From an uncultured Muribaculaceae bacterium (GTDB lineage Bacteria > Bacteroidota > Bacteroidia > Bacteroidales > Muribaculaceae): a stretch of 64,000 bases of DNA. How positions within the stretch are numbered: position 1 is the stretch's first letter; the number at the start of each line of letters is the position of its first letter. The DNA is taken from positions 1 to 64,000 of the forward strand of contig CANCXM010000002.1 in the NCBI GenBank assembly GCA_947381945.1, written 5' to 3'. A program made the position numbers and the translations under genes. Below are positions 42,134-51,277 of the stretch, one piece after another. Below the pieces are notes generated by a model that saw nothing but the letters and a program-made list of their open reading frames with translations, ran no database searches and had not been told where the DNA came from.

Positions 42134-42580
42134 TTACGCGAGTGGTACAGCATAGCAAATTATCGCTACGGCAATTCCGCAAATTAACCATGGCAACCCT
42201 ACCATGATAAATAACAGCTTAGCCATATTTCTGAATGAATTAAGTGCTTTTCGTGTCGTCAGATCCATGGCTTCATACTCACGGATGGTCTGATTGATGA
42301 AAGGCGCATTCTTTATGTTGCGTATTATCAAGAAAGCGATGCCAAAGCATAAAACAAACATCAAAATGATAGTAAACAAGCGATAACTTGCCAAGGAACC
42401 GTAGATTCGAGCATATAAGAAACCGAAAATCATATAGATAGGCGTGAGGGCAAAACCTAATATGCTTGTCATAATAGGATATTCCTCTTTAATATCGTAG
42501 GGTTGCTTGAAACCAAATTCATGTGCCGCCATACGCAGAAGAATCCATTTATGCACAACGAAATGAAGAACATTATTCAT
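42134..42580 (-). CDS. Small integral membrane protein
   Basis: 148 residues. Three probable membrane helices (MTSILGFALTPIYMIFGFLY; FTIILMFVLCFGIAFLII; LLFIMVGLPWLICGIAVAII), N-terminus without signal peptide. The helix pair is separated by a charged loop (NQTIREYEAMDLTTRKALNS). No family recognised. Controlled by copy C of the repeated element. Confidence 0.6.
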   Translation of the reverse strand: MNNVLHFVVHKWILLRMAAHEFGFKQPYDIKEEYPIMTSILGFALTPIYMIFGFLYARIYGSLASYRLFTIILMFVLCFGIAFLIIRNIKNAPFINQTIREYEAMDLTTRKALNSFRNMAKLLFIMVGLPWLICGIAVAIICYAVPLA

Positions 42581-42620
42581 ATAAAGGAATCTGATTTATT
42601 GTATAGTTATTGTCAATTGG

Positions 42621-42679
42621 CAAAGTTACAGCCAATAAAAATAAAAACTCTCAACAAATGTTGAGAGTCAAGGATTTTA
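42621..42679 (-). promoter_or_regulatory. Repeated promoter element, copy C
   Basis: Remnant reduced to the last codon and stop (TGT TAA, ends 42677), 9 nt, palindrome CTCTCAACAAATGTTGAGAG (42648-42667), 19 nt, -7 box TAACTTTG (42628-42621). It begins about 20 nt after the preceding gene's stop. Confidence 0.8.
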
Positions 42680-42700
42680 ACACTGATTGTTGTTATTTTC

Positions 42701-43477
42701 TTATTGTTGAAGGCTGCATGTTATTTTACAGCCATTACTTTTATCGGTCAGTGTCATTTCAATCCTCCTCACGGGTTGGGATATGGATTTGGAGGATAAG
42801 ATATTCTTTTCCCAACCAAAATCAAAAATGTGGTCAAACATAGCCATATACTCGCCATCGCCCCCCAAAATGTATTCATAATCATACAATTTTGAATCCT
42901 CTCCGTAAGAGTGATGCAGCGAATAATCCATTACAAAATTATTTGCATCACTGTGAGTGATATTGAAATGACCCTCGGCTATTGTTTCAACCTTAAATGT
43001 CATAGGCCGACTGCACTCTATTTTTACAGGTTTTGTATTATCATCATTGCGAATGAATTTGATAGTGACTCCTACTGCAAAGAACATATTTTTATTAGTT
43101 CCTTCAATCTTGTCAATTACGAAAGGCAAATAGAAATCTTCAACAGTAAAATGTAGAGTGACAGTGGCTTCCGCTTTTACGTCCTTAATGGTCAAATACG
43201 ACTCTCCAACTTTAGCCGGTTGTACATAAAGCCGATTGTTTGTTTCCACGTCAATACCGAATTTCCCCAAAACTTCAGGGTTGCTTGCGGTCAACTCATA
43301 AACTCCACCACCGTCAGTAAATGGAATTATTGCACCTTTTCCAAACATTACTTTATAATCCCTCTTTCCAAAGGTGATGGGAGTAATGGCATCCGTATCT
43401 TTCGGTTCGTCATTATCACTACATGCTGTCATGAATAAGCATGTAAGTAAAAATAATATGATTGTATTTCTATTCAT
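42701..43477 (-). CDS. Lipoprotein of unknown function
   Basis: 258 residues with lipobox (MNRNTIILFLLTCLFMTAC, then SDNDEPKD). Same N-terminal pattern as the BspA-type lipoprotein. The mature part is beta-rich with Ig-like spacing (GKGAIIPFTDGGGVYELTAS; SYLTIKDVKAEATVTLHFTV). Preceded by fragment B of the Crp gene but by no palindrome, so it may be read through from 43629-43967 or have its own promoter. Confidence 0.65.
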   Translation of the reverse strand: MNRNTIILFLLTCLFMTACSDNDEPKDTDAITPITFGKRDYKVMFGKGAIIPFTDGGGVYELTASNPEVLGKFGIDVETNNRLYVQPAKVGESYLTIKDVKAEATVTLHFTVEDFYLPFVIDKIEGTNKNMFFAVGVTIKFIRNDDNTKPVKIECSRPMTFKVETIAEGHFNITHSDANNFVMDYSLHHSYGEDSKLYDYEYILGGDGEYMAMFDHIFDFGWEKNILSSKSISQPVRRIEMTLTDKSNGCKITCSLQQ

Positions 43478-43508
43478 TATTGCGTGATTGAATGATATAT
43501 ATGTATGA

Positions 43509-43535
43509 ATGTGTAGGCGTGATGTTGAGGAATGG
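43509..43535 (-). repeat. Fragment B of the Crp gene, palindrome absent
   Basis: Reads FLNITPTH in the minus direction, exactly as in the Crp/Fnr gene (SFLNITPTHLSRL), then loses similarity. It sits between two genes of the array, where the other intervals have the complete element; the palindrome and -7 box are missing here. Confidence 0.6.
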
Positions 43536-43628
43536 AAATCAATCTTTTAACGAAATAGATATGATAAAGATGCAAAGAATTGCCATTAGTATAATTCAGC
43601 ATTTCTTATGGAGAGATGCAGAATCAAA

Positions 43629-43967
43629 TTATCGGTTCATTCGGCTCTGTATGTCAATACTGACAGGTTCACCATTAACAGTAAATGAAAGTGTGCAGCC
43701 GGAAAATTCAGTGAGTTTCTTGAACTCAAGTATGAATGTATTGCCGTTGCTTCCTTTGACATCCACTTTCTTCACATCATAAACTTTTCCATTATTGCAA
43801 AGTTTCCAATCTTTTATCACAGTTGTCTGTGACAGGTCTGAAGATTGGAACTCAATTTTGACAGTGGTTTTGCCATGTCGGTTGCTTAACCCTTTGAATT
43901 GGGGCGTAGCTAGCGCACTGCCAAATGAAAGCAGAGCGACTGTAAGTGAGAGAATCAGTTTCTTCAT
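43629..43967 (-). CDS. Small secreted protein
   Basis: 112 residues from MKKLILSLTVALLSFGSALA (43967), a typical signal peptide; an earlier ATG at 44030 would place the promoter element inside the gene. The mature part is a small beta protein (KTTVKIEFQSSDLSQTTVIK; NTFILEFKKLTEFSGCTLSF). It is the gene nearest the regulator, behind copy A of the element. Function unknown. Confidence 0.65.
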   Translation of the reverse strand: MKKLILSLTVALLSFGSALATPQFKGLSNRHGKTTVKIEFQSSDLSQTTVIKDWKLCNNGKVYDVKKVDVKGSNGNTFILEFKKLTEFSGCTLSFTVNGEPVSIDIQSRMNR

Positions 43968-43993
43968 AAACTTTAACGGATTTGTATTTGCCG

Positions 43994-44052
43994 CAAAGAT
44001 AGACAAGAAATTTAACTTGACTCTCAACAAATGTTGAGAGTCAAGGTTTTTA
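43994..44052 (-). promoter_or_regulatory. Repeated promoter element, copy A, at the end of the intact regulator gene
   Basis: Stop codon of the Crp/Fnr gene (44050-44052), 9 nt, palindrome CTCTCAACAAATGTTGAGAG (44021-44040; extended to 28 bp by TTGA/TCAA), 19 nt, -7 box TATCTTTG (44001-43994). The palindrome centre lies about 30 bp upstream of the -7 box, the position of class II Crp/Fnr activator sites. This copy is the likely source of the others. Confidence 0.85.
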
Positions 44053-44625
44053 ACACTGTTTTTTGTCGTTTTTTCGCAGTCGGCTCAGATGGGTAGGTGT
44101 GATGTTGAGGAATGAAGCGATGTCTTTGAGAGAAAAGAGGTCAAAAAGATTTGGGTGGTATTTGACAAGTTCATCGTAACGCTGCTGAGGTGATTTAATA
44201 TATAAATCTACATAACGGTCATAGACAGTCGTATAAACAGCTTCAGTCGAATGCATCACAATATCTTTAAAGCCAGAATCGGCGTCAATCATCTCATTGA
44301 CATCCTTGGTTGGGATGCAGTAAATCTCACAGTCCGATACTGCCACTATCGCCAGTTTAGCTCTTTGTCCGTATATGCAAAATGGCCAGTCAGCAACAAA
44401 TCCTTCGTCAAACACCAATCCCATCACATGCTCCGTACCATCAGTGGAACGTGCCACATATTTAAGCGTCCCGGAAACGATATATCCGATATAACGTCCC
44501 ACCTCGCCGATTGAAACGAATTCCTCCCCTTTGGCAAAACGCCGCAAAGAGCCCCTACTGACACACAGCTCTCACCAGGTATCGAAATCAATCTCTTCGA
44601 TATATGTATTGAAATTCTCTATCAT
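44050..44625 (-). pseudogene. Crp/Fnr-family regulator with in-frame TGA at codon 18
   Basis: The full frame from ATG at 44625 would give 191 residues: MIENFNTYIEEIDFDTW, TGA (44572-44574), then ELCVSRGSLRRFAKGEEFVS and a normal cyclic-nucleotide-like domain with a C-terminal HTH (SLKDIASFLNITPTHLSRLR). Codons on both sides fit the family, so the stop is a nonsense change (CGA to TGA would restore W-R-E). Translation could restart at TTG 44547 (165 residues), keeping most of the protein. Its 3' end is the parent of the repeated elements. Promoter at 44700-44727. Confidence 0.75.
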
Positions 44626-44699
44626 ATTATGTTGACGCTGCAAAAAACAGATATTCTTATTGCTCTACCTCTTTACGACAATCCATAGGCTGTCAAAAG

Positions 44700-44727
44700 C
44701 AAAATTAGCATTTATTTCCCGAAATAA
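44700..44727 (-). promoter_or_regulatory. Promoter of the Crp/Fnr gene with palindromic operator
   Basis: -7 box TAATTTTG (44707-44700) lies just downstream of TTATTTC-CC-GAAATAA (44712-44727), a 7-bp-arm palindrome occupying the region where the spacer would be. There is no good -33. Suggests autoregulation or control by another factor. Confidence 0.5.
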
Positions 44728-44823
44728 GTTTACATTTAAATGAAAAAAATCACATGGTTACAGATAATTCCGTATATTAAAGGCCACCATCCGATAGCAT
44801 TATTTTCACAATTAAACGGATAT

Positions 44824-44876
44824 TAAAAAAATGGCTTCCCCTAAAGATTGAACAGAGCCTTTATGGGGGAAGCCAT
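44824..44876 (-). terminator. Terminator of the xylan operon
   Basis: Minus strand ATGGCTTCCCC (44876-44866 complement) pairs with GGGGAAGCCAT (44841-44831), followed by seven T. It lies about 70 nt after the stop of the GH97-CE6 gene. Confidence 0.85.
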
Positions 44877-44944
44877 GATATTGGAGCTTTACAAAAAGAG
44901 TGTGAAAAAATATCTGTTTTAATGACAATTATAGCCTGTGGACA

Positions 44945-47680
44945 TCACTTTTTACTGCCGGTCAGGCTGAGCATTGCAGAGGCATATCTGCGACCAAGCT
45001 CACGATAGCCTTCAGAGGTGAAGTGGAGACCGTCGGGAGCGCCGGGACATCCTTTGGAACTGACAACAATGGCGTTGGGAATGTGTTGTGGAAGTGTCGC
45101 CACGATTCCATTCATCGAGTCACACACACCCCCTTCCTCTTTCGAAAGCATCTCACCTGCAACGAGCGGTACGCACTCAGCATCAAGACCGAGATCGGCA
45201 ATCAAGCGGTCGTAGACTGCTTTCACTTTGTCCGGCCACTCACTGTCGCCGGTATTTGATTCTCCCTGATGAAGAAGTATGCCTTTGATGACACCTGTCC
45301 GCTGTGCCTCGCGGGCCATCTCGACAAGCCTCTTATAGGGATTATCCTTATATGCCTTTACAGTATTCTTCAACCAGTCCGGTTCCGACTCAATGTGGTC
45401 TACACAGGAATCGGGATTGAACAACTCAATCTTACATCCGCCGACAGCCACATTTATCACCCCTACCCTTACCTTCTCCGGCAGGGACTCGACAATAGAC
45501 CGGCCGAAATAATCAGCAGGACAAAGACCGGTGTTTTCCCTCACAAGCGGCGGAACAGCACTATACCAACGACCGGCCACACGATTTTTAGATGGCATAT
45601 CGACAACCGACATCATCCGGAAACGTGGACTGACGGCAGAAGTGTCCACCGCCTCGTATGGGGCGGCACCCTCCATGTTGGACTGTCCGAGACAGAGATA
45701 GATATGGAAATCCGGATCGGGACGGTTGACTATGACAAATCCACCGTTTTTCGGAATAGAAACCTTCACCCTACCCTTCTTGTCGGGACGGCAATCTTTC
45801 AATGAACCGGAAAGAGATGAATCGTCGGAATACAATGACAATGGGACACCTCGCATTTCCTCAGGGAGAGATATGGTGAGCTTTCGGGTCTCATCGGAAG
45901 CATTTATGCCGCAGACATACCAGACATCACCATGACGGCGAGCCAACACTACATATTGACCCGGATAGCCATCTATATAGCGCGTTTCATCCCAAACAGT
46001 CGGGACTTTTTTCATAAAATCCACTGCCCATTCGGGTGCATCTGTCAGATTGTTGGGGGCAAGCGCGAAATGCTGGACAGGACTTTGAAAAAGGACAGCA
46101 GTGGCGAGAGCGAAAACATCGGAAGTCACGCGCTTCGAACCCTTGGCTTCATTGTTGGCACTATAGTATTTATTAAGTGTGCTTCCACCGAAATCCATAC
46201 TGCCAACCGCATTGCGGAGGAAAGGGAGGAAGGTCGCATCGAATGCCTCCCGGTCACATTCACCCTGCGAGAAATGCAGGTTTTCACTTGCACGGACAGC
46301 TTCACTCGCCGCATAATTGGGATAAATACGTTCCCAACCGCGCGGAAGAGTGCAACCGTGGAAAATCACCAGAATTCCATAGTCATTGGCATCCGCGAGA
46401 ATATCATGGTAAAGACGCATGGTCTCCTGTTTATCGCCGGCAAAGAAATCGACCTTAATGCCCCGGATTCCGTTTTCCTTCATCCACGCCATCTCCTTAC
46501 GGCGTTTTACAATATCGTTCATAATGCCTCGTGGACCTTGCGGAGCATCGTTCCAATGTCCGTTTGAGTTATACCACAGATAGAGGTCCACCCCTTTCGA
46601 TTTTCCATAACGTGCAAGTTCCTCCACCTTATCACGGCCAATCTGTGTATCCCACAACGCATCGACAAGGACACTTTCATAGCCCATATCAGATGCAAAG
46701 TCTATATAGCGTTTCTGCTCATCAAAATTGCAACTGCTGTCCATCTTGATGATCCAGCTCCATGTGCCGCGCCCATAATTATACTTGTAATCTATGGAAG
46801 CGTCATAGAGTGGCCTCACGACATCGAAAGGAATCGTGGTCTCCACTATGGCCGCAGGCGTATCGCCGACTGTCACGGTACGCCAGGGAGTAAGCCCCGG
46901 GAGCATCACAGATGCGGAAGTCGAACCGAAACCGTTCATCTCACCCTGCTGTGGATAAGCGATGGTATAACTGCCGTCGGGATTTCCACTCAGATGTGAA
47001 CCACAATAATCGCCAGCCACTCCTGTCTCCGAAATCAGAGTCCATCCATTATCACCGTTCCTAAACAGACAAGGGAAAGTGTAACCCTCACCCCAACCGT
47101 TTCTGCCGGTCGGCTCATCTGCCGAATAGTGGGTCTCATAACTTGGAGATGTACGCGCGAATCCACCCATCGGGCCACTCTGCGGACAGAGGAATGTTGT
47201 CGCACCCTCGGGCATGACAAAACCGGTAGCTTCCGAATCGACCACACAGCAGAGAGTATCGCCCTGCGGATGCAGGCGGTATCTGAACGCCACATTGTTG
47301 TCACTGACCTCAAAAATCACATCGAAAATCTCCTTGCCGTCACGGCTGAATGTGAATTCCTGACGGTTAGCCTCGTAATTCACACTGCTCTTCTTGATAT
47401 TCGGCAGGGAATAAGAATCAGAGACTCTTGTCGGGTCAGTAGCTCTGACAAGTTTCAGATTTTTTGTATAGTCCCCAATATTGGTATTCAGACCCAAGGG
47501 GGATGGCATGATAAAATCGCGGCCATTATACTTTATGGAGTATATCGGTCGTCCACCATCGTCCGACACAGTTACACTTGTCAAACCATCCGGACTTGAA
47601 ATATCATAATCCGCACACAATCCTGCAAGCGGAGCGAGCAGCAGCGTGAATTGGAAAATTCTTTTAAACTGTAAATTCAT
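44945..47680 (-). CDS. GH97 glycosidase fused to a CE6-type esterase
   Basis: 911 residues with a signal peptide (cut near ADYD). Residues about 25-650 are glycoside hydrolase family 97: N-terminal beta part, then the barrel with KVDFFAGDKQE; Asp411 is the nucleophile position of retaining members, and the SEAVRASE stretch is typical. Residues 655-905 are an SGNH esterase resembling family CE6: GQSNMEG (Ser667), GGCKIE, LLHQGES, DGLHFTSEGY. Such a fusion would remove side sugars and acetyl groups in one step; retaining GH97 act on alpha-galactosides. Fusion with CE6 is unusual. Last gene of the operon. Confidence 0.85.
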   Translation of the reverse strand: MNLQFKRIFQFTLLLAPLAGLCADYDISSPDGLTSVTVSDDGGRPIYSIKYNGRDFIMPSPLGLNTNIGDYTKNLKLVRATDPTRVSDSYSLPNIKKSSVNYEANRQEFTFSRDGKEIFDVIFEVSDNNVAFRYRLHPQGDTLCCVVDSEATGFVMPEGATTFLCPQSGPMGGFARTSPSYETHYSADEPTGRNGWGEGYTFPCLFRNGDNGWTLISETGVAGDYCGSHLSGNPDGSYTIAYPQQGEMNGFGSTSASVMLPGLTPWRTVTVGDTPAAIVETTIPFDVVRPLYDASIDYKYNYGRGTWSWIIKMDSSCNFDEQKRYIDFASDMGYESVLVDALWDTQIGRDKVEELARYGKSKGVDLYLWYNSNGHWNDAPQGPRGIMNDIVKRRKEMAWMKENGIRGIKVDFFAGDKQETMRLYHDILADANDYGILVIFHGCTLPRGWERIYPNYAASEAVRASENLHFSQGECDREAFDATFLPFLRNAVGSMDFGGSTLNKYYSANNEAKGSKRVTSDVFALATAVLFQSPVQHFALAPNNLTDAPEWAVDFMKKVPTVWDETRYIDGYPGQYVVLARRHGDVWYVCGINASDETRKLTISLPEEMRGVPLSLYSDDSSLSGSLKDCRPDKKGRVKVSIPKNGGFVIVNRPDPDFHIYLCLGQSNMEGAAPYEAVDTSAVSPRFRMMSVVDMPSKNRVAGRWYSAVPPLVRENTGLCPADYFGRSIVESLPEKVRVGVINVAVGGCKIELFNPDSCVDHIESEPDWLKNTVKAYKDNPYKRLVEMAREAQRTGVIKGILLHQGESNTGDSEWPDKVKAVYDRLIADLGLDAECVPLVAGEMLSKEEGGVCDSMNGIVATLPQHIPNAIVVSSKGCPGAPDGLHFTSEGYRELGRRYASAMLSLTGSKK

Positions 47681-47745
47681 TTTAATGTGATTAGTGAATG
47701 GCTTACTACAATATATACATCATGGTATTTCACCGGGTAGACGGC

Positions 47746-49209
47746 TCAATGTGATACCACTATCTTCTTCCCGGCTGACACATACAAGCCGGGAGCCAAG
47801 CCGGAATCTCCGACAGATGTGGCCACCTGTCGGCCAAGCAAATCATAGACGATGGTGTCAGATGAGCTTTTACCCTCTGCATGTATCAAACTGAGAGATG
47901 AGAATGGATTTTCATTTGTAGCAAAGACATGCTTCAGGTGAATAGGTTTGAACCCGTAAGCCCAGAAACCGACACGATATATGTTTGCTGTATTCAGAGG
48001 GACTATACCGGTAGAAAGATTCTTCATCATTCCATCCAATTCGGCAACTATGAGTTTTCCACCGTTAAATTTGACGGCATAAGGAGTTTCCCAATAACTT
48101 GCGGTGTCAAACACTTTGAATTCCACACCATTTGTCTCCTCTTCGGTCAACTCTGCGACTAAATACTTATAGCCTGACAAATCTATCGGACGGTCATATT
48201 CCCAACCACCGAAACCATATTGGCCGGCGGTGAAGACTTTGCTGTCGGCATCAAACATACCGCTCTCCCATATCGACGGGTTGAAGTACTTGAAATCAAA
48301 CACGAAATCACCCTCCGAAGGTTCCGGAGTCGGGATGAACGGTATTTCCTCCGAATAATCCACCTTTGGATTATCTATGCCGAATGTGGCCAGCATTTCA
48401 GTCGCATACCTGCATCCGAGCACACGATAACCGTGAGAAGTGAAATGAAGTCCGTCGCCCTTCTGAGGCAGGTTGGCGGCTGAAACCACCCTTGCGGTAG
48501 GTACCGTCTGCGGAAGAGTGTTGATTATTGAATTCATCCCACCGCAGACTCCTCCTTGCGCGCTCGTCACTACTTCGCCTGCGAGAAGAGGTACGTCACC
48601 GGCACTGAGTGACAAATCAGCAAGAATATCATCATAGATTTTCTTGACCTTGCGAGGCCATTCACTATCACCGTTATTCGATTCTCCCTGATGAAGAAGA
48701 ATGCCTTTGATGACACCATGTTTCTGAGCACGTTCTGCACACTCAATGAGTCGCGAATACGGAGCATTGCCATATTCATTCATATAACTTTTAAACCAGT
48801 CGGCCTCAGCTTCAAGTGTAGCAGGATCAAAATCCTTGTCAAGATGCTCTATCCGACATCCTCCGATTGCAACCGGAATCACACCGACTGTCACTTCTTC
48901 CGGAAGATTAGCCACCATGGTTCTGCCGAAATAATCCACAGGGGTCAGCCCGGTGTTCTGTCTGACGAGGGGAGGCACAGCAGTGTACCATTCCCCCTTT
49001 CTCCGTGACGGCGAGGCAAAATCAACAGTCGCCATCACTTTAAACCTCGGAGATATATCTGTCCGGTCAATGGGTTCGACAGGAGCGTTGCCTTCCATGT
49101 TGGACTGACCGATGCACAGGTAAATATGAAAATTACCATCCTGCGCGACCATGATTACATCAGGAAATGTGATAAGCGCCATCAATAAGCCTAAAAAAAG
49201 TCGTCTCAT
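47746..49209 (-). CDS. CE6-type acetyl xylan esterase with C-terminal binding module
   Basis: 487 residues with signal peptide. The esterase (about residues 25-280) has GQSNMEG with Ser36, GGCRIE, ILLHQGESNNG and DGLHFTSHGY with the catalytic His. Its sequence closely follows the esterase half of the next gene. A beta domain follows (about 300-430, PSIWESGMFDADSKVFTAGQ; FGGWEYDRPIDLSGYKYLVA) and then a short C-terminal segment (IVYDLLGRQVATSVG, GLAPGLYVSAGKKIVV) that resembles type-IX-secretion sorting tails. The middle module is shared with the GH5 enzyme. Substrate acetylated xylan is inferred from the locus. Confidence 0.85.
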   Translation of the reverse strand: MRRLFLGLLMALITFPDVIMVAQDGNFHIYLCIGQSNMEGNAPVEPIDRTDISPRFKVMATVDFASPSRRKGEWYTAVPPLVRQNTGLTPVDYFGRTMVANLPEEVTVGVIPVAIGGCRIEHLDKDFDPATLEAEADWFKSYMNEYGNAPYSRLIECAERAQKHGVIKGILLHQGESNNGDSEWPRKVKKIYDDILADLSLSAGDVPLLAGEVVTSAQGGVCGGMNSIINTLPQTVPTARVVSAANLPQKGDGLHFTSHGYRVLGCRYATEMLATFGIDNPKVDYSEEIPFIPTPEPSEGDFVFDFKYFNPSIWESGMFDADSKVFTAGQYGFGGWEYDRPIDLSGYKYLVAELTEEETNGVEFKVFDTASYWETPYAVKFNGGKLIVAELDGMMKNLSTGIVPLNTANIYRVGFWAYGFKPIHLKHVFATNENPFSSLSLIHAEGKSSSDTIVYDLLGRQVATSVGDSGLAPGLYVSAGKKIVVSH

Positions 49210-49213
49210 GGCT

Positions 49214-51265
49214 TCAACGTGTTATTATGATTTTCCTTCCATTTATGATGTAAAATCCTGGAGCAAGCCCTATGGTTGCATCCTCAGACGACACCCGGCT
49301 CCTTACCTTCATTCCCTGAATATTATATACGTCGACTGATTCAGGAACACTGTCTGAAACAATATCATCAATTGCCGACTCTCCGTCAGGATTATCGCTG
49401 ACATATACCTTTGAAATCTTGAAAGGTGCCGAACCGTAGGACCAGAATCCGGCTATATAGATGTGCGACGGATCAAGTTTGCGGCCATTCTCTGACCTCA
49501 TGTTTGCCAAATCAATCACAGCTTTTTTATTATTACCGAAATCGGCGACAGCAGGGTCAGTCCAGTAATTATCCTTATCATACACCCTAAACGACACCGC
49601 TGACTTATTCTCACCGTCAAGTTCGGCAATCAGATAGCGGTAAGCCGACAGATCAAGACCGGAATACTTCCAACCTGCGAAACCATACTTACCGGTCTGA
49701 ATCTCATGAGTCGATTGATTGAATGAGCCGGTTTCCCAGATTGATGGATTGAAATATCCGTTAATAAATGGAAATGGAGTCGATTCAAACGTCACATCCA
49801 CATCATGGCGCGTTCCATTTACGGAATAAGAGACAGATGCTGTAGTCGTTCCGATTGAGCGGGCATTGAACTTGCCATCTGACCAATCCACAATCTGCGG
49901 ATTATCAATTGAAATCTCAATATCGGAACTTACAGTTGACTGATAGCCCTCCTTATAGTTGGCAATCACTGCAGCCCCAAGCGAGCTGCCTGTCATGATG
50001 ACACACTCATCACCATCCTGATTCGAAGAGAATGACAATCCTACAGATTCGGGTTCGGGAAGCTTGTCTCCGGCATATTCCTTGAACCAATGATAAATCG
50101 GCCACGGACATGCCTGAGGATCATTCAGGAATGTATAGCTTCCTGTCGTTGCAGGAGTATCCTTGAATTGTGCGAGGTATTCACATCCTGTGAACAGCAG
50201 CCAACTGACATTACCTGTATTGTCGGCAAGGAGCTTGAAGTTTGCACCAAAACCTTCGCCAAGCATGGTTCCGGTGATACTCTTTCCCCAGGATGCCTCA
50301 TATTTTGACGGTGCCCAATCCATTTCCGTAACCATCACAGGCGCAAAGTCCGCAACGGGCTTTATCTGTGCGTCCCATCCTGCCGAAAAAGAAGAGAACC
50401 CACCGCCATAGCTTCCGCCAAGCTCATGGCTTGGTTCGATGGCATCGCTTCCATACCATCCGGGATAGACATGAACAGCATATCCGATATTTTCGCCTTT
50501 TACAGGATATTTTGCAAATCCGGCGTATTGCGACTGATAGCCTGTACCAGGAATCCAAAGGATGTTTTCACAGCCGTTCGAACGCATGAGGTCAACGATT
50601 TCCTGAAAATATATGGTCAGATTCTTGAAGCAGCCATCAGTGTTGGCACCGAACTGCCCGTCCGTGCCTTTTATGTGGATAGGTTCATTTGCAAGTTCGA
50701 ACATGATGTGAGGATTATTCTTCAACTTAGCCTGTGTCGAAACATATCCCCACACCTTTTTCAGATAACGGTGATAGGCATCGCCAATCTCAATATTTTC
50801 GGGACACACTCCCGGCGGACGCATCACCACATAAAGTCCCTTCGAGACTGCATATTCAGCCATCGGGATAAAGACTTTGTGAAGATATGTAGTGAAACGG
50901 TTGAAATCAAAAGCTGAAATATCATTCTCACCGGTGGTTGCCACTCCGGGAGTGTTTGACCAATACGGATCGGCATGAAGCCTGAGGAAACTCATCTTCC
51001 ATCCGGCAGCCATAATCTCGTCAATCTTCTGCTTATTATATTTCAGACAGGCATCGACGTCATAATTGGACCATTTTGTCCCCCGCTCGTTGAACCAGGG
51101 ACTATAGGTCTGTGCAAAACCGTGAAGGTTCACAACGTTACCGTCAGCATCCTTGAGGTAACGACCATCGACATGAAGGACAGGCATATCCATCCCAGGC
51201 CATGACCAAGCAGACATTGTGGCAGTCATCAAAACTGAAGAAAGGAATAAACGAAGTGCTTTCAT
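49214..51265 (-). CDS. GH5 endoglycosidase with Ig-like, binding and sorting modules
   Basis: 683 residues with a signal peptide ending near SAW. Catalytic GH5 domain about residues 28-380: MFELANEPIH (acid/base Glu194) and MVTEMDWAP (nucleophile Glu314), with HADP and HVYPGW in the expected places. Then comes an Ig-like stretch, a module shared with the CE6 neighbour (NPSIWETGSFNQSTHEIQTG; YGFAGWKYSGLDLSAYRYLI) and a C-terminal sorting-like tail (YNIQGMKVRSRVSS, GLAPGFYIINGRKIII). The subfamily cannot be told; in this locus a xylan- or glucan-active enzyme is likely. Confidence 0.85.
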   Translation of the reverse strand: MKALRLFLSSVLMTATMSAWSWPGMDMPVLHVDGRYLKDADGNVVNLHGFAQTYSPWFNERGTKWSNYDVDACLKYNKQKIDEIMAAGWKMSFLRLHADPYWSNTPGVATTGENDISAFDFNRFTTYLHKVFIPMAEYAVSKGLYVVMRPPGVCPENIEIGDAYHRYLKKVWGYVSTQAKLKNNPHIMFELANEPIHIKGTDGQFGANTDGCFKNLTIYFQEIVDLMRSNGCENILWIPGTGYQSQYAGFAKYPVKGENIGYAVHVYPGWYGSDAIEPSHELGGSYGGGFSSFSAGWDAQIKPVADFAPVMVTEMDWAPSKYEASWGKSITGTMLGEGFGANFKLLADNTGNVSWLLFTGCEYLAQFKDTPATTGSYTFLNDPQACPWPIYHWFKEYAGDKLPEPESVGLSFSSNQDGDECVIMTGSSLGAAVIANYKEGYQSTVSSDIEISIDNPQIVDWSDGKFNARSIGTTTASVSYSVNGTRHDVDVTFESTPFPFINGYFNPSIWETGSFNQSTHEIQTGKYGFAGWKYSGLDLSAYRYLIAELDGENKSAVSFRVYDKDNYWTDPAVADFGNNKKAVIDLANMRSENGRKLDPSHIYIAGFWSYGSAPFKISKVYVSDNPDGESAIDDIVSDSVPESVDVYNIQGMKVRSRVSSEDATIGLAPGFYIINGRKIIITR

Positions 51266-51277
51266 GACAATTATATT

